64,000 bases of DNA from the NCBI GenBank assembly GCA_046339595.1, contig JBKDUF010000027.1, positions 3,721-67,720 on the forward strand, read 5' to 3'. Under the pieces are notes generated by a model. That model made no database searches and was not told the DNA's origin. It saw only the letters and a program-made list of their open reading frames with translations. Positions 59,013-64,000 of this stretch are shown here, piece by piece; the stretch's first letter is position 1; each line of letters begins with the position of its first letter. The position numbers and the translations under genes were made by a program. This DNA comes from Ga0077527 sp021300125 (lineage in GTDB: Bacteria; Pseudomonadota; Gammaproteobacteria; Burkholderiales; SG8-41).

Positions 59013-60827
59013 TCATTCGCCACGCCGGAAGAGGCGGTCGAGGTCGTTGACGCTGAGGGCATGCCAGGTCGGGCGGCCATGGTTGCACTGACCCGAGCGT
59101 TCGGTGGCTTCCATGTCGCGCAGCAGCGCATTCATTTCGGGAATGGAGAGCCTGCGGTTGGCGCGCACCGCGGCGTGACAGGCCATGGTGCCGAGCAGCT
59201 CGTTGCGGCGTTCAGTGGCGATGCGGCTGGCGCCGAATTCGCGCACTTCATGCAGCACGTCCAGTGCCAGTGCCTGGGTATCGGCATCGGCGAGCAGCGC
59301 CGGCACGCCGCGCACCACGATCGCGCCGGGGCCGGCAGGCGCGACATCAAAGCCGAGATCCTGCAGCGCTTCATGTTCATCTTCGGCGGTGGCGACGTCC
59401 AGCGCCTCGGCATTGAAGCGCACCGGTACCAGCAGCGGCTGCATCGGAATCGCGCGGCCATCGAGTGCGGTTTTCAGGCGCTCGTACATGATGCGTTCGT
59501 GAGCGGCGTGCATGTCGATGATGATCAGGCCCTGGCTGTTCTCGGCGAGGATGTAGATGCCGGCGAGCTGGGCCAGCGCAAAGCCCAGCGGATGCTCGTC
59601 GTTGCCGGCGGGCAATGCCGGCGGTGCTGCTTGTGGCGTCGTGTCGGGCAGGACCGCGGTTGCCGTCGCAGCTGCAGGTGCAGGTCGTGCAAACAGCGTG
59701 TCGTAGAGCGCCAGCGGCTGGGATGCAATTGGCTGAGATACGCCGAGGCGCATCATCGACTGGCTGGAGTACTGGGCGGGTGCCGAAGGTGCCGGCGCCA
59801 TTGGTGCAGGGGCGGTTGTTGCCACTGCCGCCGTGTCGCCGGCCGAACGCGCCAGCGCCTTGTGCAGGGCGTGAAAGATGAACTGGTGCGCGGCACGGGC
59901 ATCGCGGAAACGCACCTCGGCCTTGGCCGGATGTACGTTGACGTCGACCAGCTGCGGGTCGATGTCGAGAAACAGTACGAAGGCCGGATGGCGGTCGTGG
60001 TGCAGCACATCGGCATAGGCCTGGCGGATGGCATGCGCCACCAGCTTGTCGCGGATGCAGCGGCCGTTGACGAAAAAATACTGGGCGTCTCGCGTGCCTT
60101 TTGCGTGCGAGGGCGAACTGATCGCGCCGCGGATCGCAATCGGTCCGCCGGACTCCCCCACCGGCAGTGCGCCGTCGCCGAAATCCTCGCCGAGGATGGC
60201 GGCGATGCGAGCCGGCAGCGGCTGCGGCTTCAGCTGATAACGGGCGCGGCCGTTGTGCGACAGCGAGAATGCGACGTCGGGGCGCGACAGCGCGATGCGG
60301 CGGAAGGCTTCCTCGCAGTGCGCGAATTCCGTGGGCTCGGACTTCAGGAACTTTCGCCGGGCCGGGGTGTTGAAGTACAGCTCGCGCACATCGATGCGCG
60401 TGCCGCGGGCCAGCGTCGCCGGTTCGGGTTCGCCGAGTGCCGGGCCTTCGGCGCTGATACGCCAGGCGTGGCGCTCATCGGCATGGCGGCTGGTGAGCTC
60501 CAGGCGCGACACCGAGGCGATGCTGGCCAGCGCCTCGCCGCGAAAACCGAGGCTGGCGACATGTTCGAGATCGTCGAGCGAGGCGATCTTGCTGGTGGCG
60601 TGGCGTGCCAGTGCGAGTTTAAGTTCGGGCTTGGCGATGCCGTTACCGTCATCGCTGACGGAGACCAGCTTGACGCCGCCCGCGGCGAGTTCGACGCTGA
60701 TCGCCTGAGCGCCGGCATCCAGGCTGTTCTCGAGCAGCTCCTTCAGCGCCGAGGCCGGGCGTTCGATGACTTCGCCGGCAGCGATCTGGTTGATCAGCAG
60801 TTCGGGCAGTAACTGGATGGCGGGCAT
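59013..60827 (-). CDS. mutL: DNA mismatch repair protein MutL
   Basis: A 604-residue MutL. The N-terminal GHKL ATPase has ELLENSLDAGAQAI, SVSDDGNGIAKPEL and ATSKIASLDDLEHVASLGFRGEAL. The C-terminal domain contains the endonuclease motif DMHAAHERIMYE (residues 438-449; consensus DQHAxxExxxxE) and the zinc-site segment NHGRPTW, so this MutL should be an endonuclease-type protein as in Neisseria, not the E. coli MutH-dependent type. The ATG at 60827 begins the conserved IQLLPELLINQIAAGEVIERP; 6 bases before it is a -10 box. Confidence 0.96.
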   Translation of the reverse strand: MPAIQLLPELLINQIAAGEVIERPASALKELLENSLDAGAQAISVELAAGGVKLVSVSDDGNGIAKPELKLALARHATSKIASLDDLEHVASLGFRGEALASIASVSRLELTSRHADERHAWRISAEGPALGEPEPATLARGTRIDVRELYFNTPARRKFLKSEPTEFAHCEEAFRRIALSRPDVAFSLSHNGRARYQLKPQPLPARIAAILGEDFGDGALPVGESGGPIAIRGAISSPSHAKGTRDAQYFFVNGRCIRDKLVAHAIRQAYADVLHHDRHPAFVLFLDIDPQLVDVNVHPAKAEVRFRDARAAHQFIFHALHKALARSAGDTAAVATTAPAPMAPAPSAPAQYSSQSMMRLGVSQPIASQPLALYDTLFARPAPAAATATAVLPDTTPQAAPPALPAGNDEHPLGFALAQLAGIYILAENSQGLIIIDMHAAHERIMYERLKTALDGRAIPMQPLLVPVRFNAEALDVATAEDEHEALQDLGFDVAPAGPGAIVVRGVPALLADADTQALALDVLHEVREFGASRIATERRNELLGTMACHAAVRANRRLSIPEMNALLRDMEATERSGQCNHGRPTWHALSVNDLDRLFRRGE

Positions 60828-60833
60828 CGCCGG

Positions 60834-60861
60834 ATTATAAGCGTTGACTATCGGGTGATAA
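60834..60861 (-). promoter_or_regulatory. Promoter of mutL, predicting a leaderless mRNA
   Basis: On the minus strand TTATCA (60861-60856), 16 bases, TATAAT (60839-60834), then CCGGCG and the ATG. The start of transcription would coincide with the start codon, and there is no ribosome site. Confidence 0.55.
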
Positions 60862-60909
60862 GCCATTGCCGGGGCGCATGCTGCACTGCGTTTTTCCATG
60901 ATCTGGCCG

Positions 60910-60915
60910 TATAAT
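60910..60915 (+). promoter_or_regulatory. -10 element of pntAB
   Basis: TATAAT on the plus strand, 95 bases before the pntA ATG; a clear -35 box is not seen. Confidence 0.45.
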
Positions 60916-61010
60916 TCATGGCGGTCAACAGTCGTTCCGGCATCCGCAGGACGGTGCCGTTAGCGTGCCGCGGTCCGGATGCCGCGCCCGTCTCAAACCA
61001 GGGGAAAGTG

Positions 61011-62597
61011 ATGCCACAAGTCATTGGTGTGCCGAAGGAAACGGCAGCCGGCGAGAAACGCGTTGCCACGGTGCCCGAAGTGGTCGAAAAGCTGATCAAG
61101 CTCGGCTTCGGGGTGATGGTGCAGTCCGGGGCCGGCGATGCCGCCAACTGCAGTGACGACAGCTACCGCGCAGCCGGCGCGCAGATTGCGGCCAGCGCGG
61201 CGGAGCTCTGGTCCGGTGCCGATATCGTGTTCAAGGTGGGCGTGCCCACTGCCGATGAAGCCGGCCTGATGCGCGAGGGCGGCACGCTGCTCGGCTTTGT
61301 CTGGCCGGCACAGAACCCGGATCTGATGCAGCAGCTCGCCGCGAAAAAGGCCACCGTGCTGGCGATCGACTGCCTGCCGCGGGTGCTCTCCCGCGCACAG
61401 AAGATGGATGCGCTCACCTCGCAGGCCGGGGTGGCGGGCTATCGCGCGGTGATTGAGGCGGCCAACGCTTTCGGCCGTTTTTTCAACGGACAGATCACTG
61501 CTGCGGGCAAGGTGCCGCCGGCGAAGGTCTTCATTGCCGGCGCCGGTGTCGCGGGCCTTGCCGCGATCGGCACGGCCGCAGGCCTGGGCGCCATCGTGCG
61601 CGCCAACGACACCCGTGCCGAGGTGGCTGACCAGGTGGTCTCGCTGGGCGGCGAATTCGTCAAGGTCGATTACGAGGAGGAGGGCTCGGGCGGCGGCGGC
61701 TATGCCAAGGTGATGAGCGAGGGCTTCCAGCAGGCGCAGCGCGAGATGTACGCGAAGCAGGCGCGCGAGGTGGATGTCATCATCACCACCGCACTGATCC
61801 CCGGCAAACCCGCACCGCGGCTGATCACCGCCGAGATGGTGCAGAGCATGAAGCCGGGCAGTGTCATCGTCGACATGGCTGCCGAGCGCGGCGGCAACTG
61901 CGAGCTGACCGAGCCGGGCAGGGCGGTGGTGAAGCACGGCGTGACCATCATCGGTTACACCGACCTCAATTCACGCCTCGCCAAGCAGTCGTCCACGCTC
62001 TACGCCACCAACCTGTTCCGGCTCACCGAGGAACTGTGCAAGACCAAGGACGGCGTGATCAACGTCAACATGGAAGACGACGCGATCCGCGGCCTGACTG
62101 TGGTCAAGGAGGGCGGCATCACCTGGCCGCCACCGCCGATCCAGCTGCCGGCGGCCCCGCCGAAACCCGCGGCCGCGGCCAAGCCTGCCGAGAAAAAAGG
62201 CCACGGCCACGGCGGCAGCAGCGAGCCGATGTCGGCGAAGGCGCTGGCGCTGCTGTTCGGCATCGGTGCGCTGGCCTTCTGGTTCGTCGGCGCCTACGCG
62301 CCACCGGCCTTCCTCGGCCACTTCACCGTGTTCGTGCTCGCCTGTTTTGTCGGCTACATGGTGGTGTGGAACGTGACGCCCGCGCTGCACACGCCGCTGA
62401 TGAGCGTGACCAATGCGATCAGCAGCATCATCTGCATCGGCGCGCTGGTGCAGGTGGCGCCGCCGGTGACCGAGGCGGTGGGCCGGCCCGGGGCCTGGAT
62501 CCTCGGGCTCGCGGTGGCGGGCATCGTGCTGACCACGATCAACATGTTCGGCGGCTTCGCGGTGACGCGGCGCATGCTCGATATGTTCCGTAAATAA
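61011..62597 (+). CDS. pntA: Proton-translocating NAD(P) transhydrogenase subunit alpha
   Basis: A 528-residue transhydrogenase alpha subunit, the single-chain form that joins the NAD(H)-binding domain I (residues 1-380, with VFIAGAGVAGLAAIGTAAGLGAIVRANDTR) to four membrane helices of domain II (from about residue 405). A Pro/Ala/Lys/His-rich linker (about 375-405) joins them. With PntB it uses the proton gradient to reduce NADP with NADH. The ATG at 61011 has AGGGGAAAG just before it, and the frame to its left adds no family sequence. pntB starts 27 bases downstream. Confidence 0.95.
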   Translation: MPQVIGVPKETAAGEKRVATVPEVVEKLIKLGFGVMVQSGAGDAANCSDDSYRAAGAQIAASAAELWSGADIVFKVGVPTADEAGLMREGGTLLGFVWPAQNPDLMQQLAAKKATVLAIDCLPRVLSRAQKMDALTSQAGVAGYRAVIEAANAFGRFFNGQITAAGKVPPAKVFIAGAGVAGLAAIGTAAGLGAIVRANDTRAEVADQVVSLGGEFVKVDYEEEGSGGGGYAKVMSEGFQQAQREMYAKQAREVDVIITTALIPGKPAPRLITAEMVQSMKPGSVIVDMAAERGGNCELTEPGRAVVKHGVTIIGYTDLNSRLAKQSSTLYATNLFRLTEELCKTKDGVINVNMEDDAIRGLTVVKEGGITWPPPPIQLPAAPPKPAAAAKPAEKKGHGHGGSSEPMSAKALALLFGIGALAFWFVGAYAPPAFLGHFTVFVLACFVGYMVVWNVTPALHTPLMSVTNAISSIICIGALVQVAPPVTEAVGRPGAWILGLAVAGIVLTTINMFGGFAVTRRMLDMFRK

Positions 62598-62624
62598 GGT
62601 TCCGCAAACAAGGGAAACCTGAAA

Positions 62625-64000
62625 ATGTCCATGAGCCTCGTCACGGTCGCCTACATCGTCGCGATCATCCTGTTCATCCTCAGCCTCGGCGGCCTGTCGC
62701 ATCCCGAGACCTCGCGCCGCGGCAACCTGTATGGCATCGCCGGCATGACACTCGCGGTGCTGGCCACGGTGTTCGGGCCGCAGGTCAACAGCCAGGGCTA
62801 TGCCTGGATCATCGGCGCGATGGTGGTCGGCGCTGCCATCGGTCTCTATGCCGCGCGCACCGTCAAGATGACCCAGATGCCGGAACTGGTGGCGCTGATG
62901 CACAGCCTGGTCGGCCTGGCAGCGGCACTGGTCGGCTTTGCCACCTACATTGATCCGGCGGCAACCGGCCACCTGCAGGGCGCCGAGAAGGTGATCCATG
63001 AAATCGAGATCTACCTCGGCATCCTGATCGGCCTGGTGACCTTCTCGGGTTCCATCGTCGCCTTCGGCAAGCTCTCGGGCAAGATCGGTGGCAAGCCGCT
63101 GCTGCTGCCGGCGCGGCACTGGCTCAACCTTGCCGGGCTGCTGGTCGTCATTTATTTCGGCGCCCGGTTCATCCAGGCCGACAGCATCGGTGCCGGCATG
63201 ACGCCACTGGTGGTGATGTCGGTGATCGCGCTGCTCTTCGGCATCCACATGGTCATGGCCATCGGCGGCGCCGACATGCCGGTGGTGGTGTCGATGCTCA
63301 ATAGCTACTCGGGCTGGGCGGCAGCGGCCACCGGCTTCATGCTCTCGAATGACCTGCTGATTGTCACCGGTGCCCTGGTGGGCTCCAGCGGTGCGATCCT
63401 GTCCTACATCATGTGCCGCGCGATGAACCGCCATTTCGTCAGCGTCATCGCCGGCGGCTTCGGCACCGGTGGCGGCGCGCCGGCCCCGGCAGCCGGTGGC
63501 GCGGCGCAGCCGGCGGGCGAGGTGGTGTCGGTCAGTGCCCAGGAAACCGCCGAGCTGCTGCGCGAGGCGAAGAACGTGATCATCGTGCCCGGCTACGGCA
63601 TGGCGGTGGCGCAGGCCCAGCATACGGTGCAGGAAATCACGCGCCACCTGCGCGACAAGGGCGTCAACGTGCGATTCGGCATCCACCCGGTTGCGGGCCG
63701 CATGCCCGGCCACATGAACGTGTTGCTCGCCGAAGCCAAGGTGCCCTACGACATCGTGCTCGAGATGGATGAACTCAACGAGGACTTTCCCGACACTGAC
63801 GTCGCGATGGTGATCGGTGCCAACGACATCGTGAATCCGGCGGCGCAGGACGATCCGGCGAGCCCCATTGCCGGCATGCCGGTGCTTGAAGTGTGGAAGG
63901 CCAAGACCTCCATCGTGATGAAACGGAGCATGGCCTCAGGTTATGCTGGCGTTGATAACCCGTTGTTTTACAAGGAAAATAATCGCATGCTCTTCGGCGA
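62625..64000 (+). CDS. pntB: NAD(P) transhydrogenase subunit beta (5' part)
   Basis: The first 458 codons of PntB; the gene runs past the window end. Nine or so membrane segments are followed by the NADP(H)-binding domain III (from about residue 290: VIIVPGYGMAVAQAQHTVQE, GVNVRFGIHPVAGRMPGHMNVLLAEA, MVIGANDIVNPAA), which is typical of PntB. AGGGAAACC precedes the first ATG at 62625; a second in-frame ATG lies 6 bases on. It couples proton entry to NADPH formation together with PntA. Confidence 0.95.
   Translation, partial: MSMSLVTVAYIVAIILFILSLGGLSHPETSRRGNLYGIAGMTLAVLATVFGPQVNSQGYAWIIGAMVVGAAIGLYAARTVKMTQMPELVALMHSLVGLAAALVGFATYIDPAATGHLQGAEKVIHEIEIYLGILIGLVTFSGSIVAFGKLSGKIGGKPLLLPARHWLNLAGLLVVIYFGARFIQADSIGAGMTPLVVMSVIALLFGIHMVMAIGGADMPVVVSMLNSYSGWAAAATGFMLSNDLLIVTGALVGSSGAILSYIMCRAMNRHFVSVIAGGFGTGGGAPAPAAGGAAQPAGEVVSVSAQETAELLREAKNVIIVPGYGMAVAQAQHTVQEITRHLRDKGVNVRFGIHPVAGRMPGHMNVLLAEAKVPYDIVLEMDELNEDFPDTDVAMVIGANDIVNPAAQDDPASPIAGMPVLEVWKAKTSIVMKRSMASGYAGVDNPLFYKENNRMLFG

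Noticed and set aside
59061..60812. A 583-codon open frame on the plus strand.
   Set aside because: It is antisense to mutL, and its product is Gly/Arg/Val-rich with no motif.

Overview
This 64 kb window is chromosomal DNA of a GC-rich (by eye about two thirds GC) bacterium, most probably a betaproteobacterium related to Burkholderiales. The evidence is gene order and family content: alr close to radA; exbB-exbD-lpxK-Trm112-kdsB with adk behind; mutL-miaA; etfB-etfA followed by an acyl-CoA dehydrogenase; two Bug/TctC-type solute receptors; and an endonuclease-type MutL. I see no phage, integron, CRISPR array, intact insertion sequence, tRNA or rRNA.

Layout. 1-2.6 kb: end of a tricarballylate-dehydrogenase-like flavoprotein with a Lys/Ala-rich tail, a membrane protein with leucine-rich-variant repeats, and an isocitrate-lyase/PEP-mutase family enzyme. 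2.9-6.4 kb: a CbbQ/NorQ AAA+ ATPase with its CbbO/NorD von Willebrand partner, but no reductase or RuBisCO. 6.5-12.8 kb: cupin, flippase-like membrane protein, LysR regulator, alr, alpha/beta hydrolase, radA. 13.3-20 kb: a probable organic-acid catabolic operon (acyl-CoA dehydrogenase, two Bug receptors, ADP-forming acyl-CoA ligase, MmgE/PrpD). 20.1-24 kb: etfB, etfA, a DmdC-like acyl-CoA dehydrogenase and a small secreted protein. 24-31.1 kb: six tandem paralogous exported methyltransferase-fold proteins resembling FAM173 lysine methyltransferases, interrupted by an opposite-strand membrane protein with a spermidine-synthase-like domain. 31.2-34.6 kb: APC permease and htpG. 34.9-38.7 kb (minus): ketopantoate-reductase-like protein, secreted histidine phosphatase, fumarylacetoacetate-hydrolase family enzyme, LysR. 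38.9-40.1 kb: a yybP-ykoY manganese riboswitch before a TerC protein. 40.1-49.5 kb: soluble pyrophosphatase, GST, FIST protein, DUF599 protein, ornithine-cyclodeaminase-like protein, K+-independent H+-pyrophosphatase, PPi-type phosphofructokinase, adk, kdsB. 49.5-51.8 kb: Trm112-like protein, lpxK, exbD, exbB. 52-57 kb: ABC-F ATPase, SDR, xseA, tandem cyclic-nucleotide-binding protein. 57.1-64 kb: alpha/beta hydrolase, miaA, mutL, then pntA and the start of pntB.

How the genes work together. ETF and two acyl-CoA dehydrogenases, Bug receptors, ADP-forming ligase and MmgE/PrpD point to use of imported carboxylic acids through CoA thioesters. The H+-pyrophosphatase, the PPi-type phosphofructokinase and Ppa suggest pyrophosphate is used as an energy carrier. 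The transhydrogenase links NADPH supply to the proton gradient.

Most notable signals: the exported methyltransferase array; a set of short related AT-rich islands (about 30-40 bp) at gene boundaries, several with a perfect IHF consensus; and three genes (ABC-F, xseA, mutL) whose -10 boxes lie only 6-7 bases before the start codon, suggesting leaderless mRNAs.
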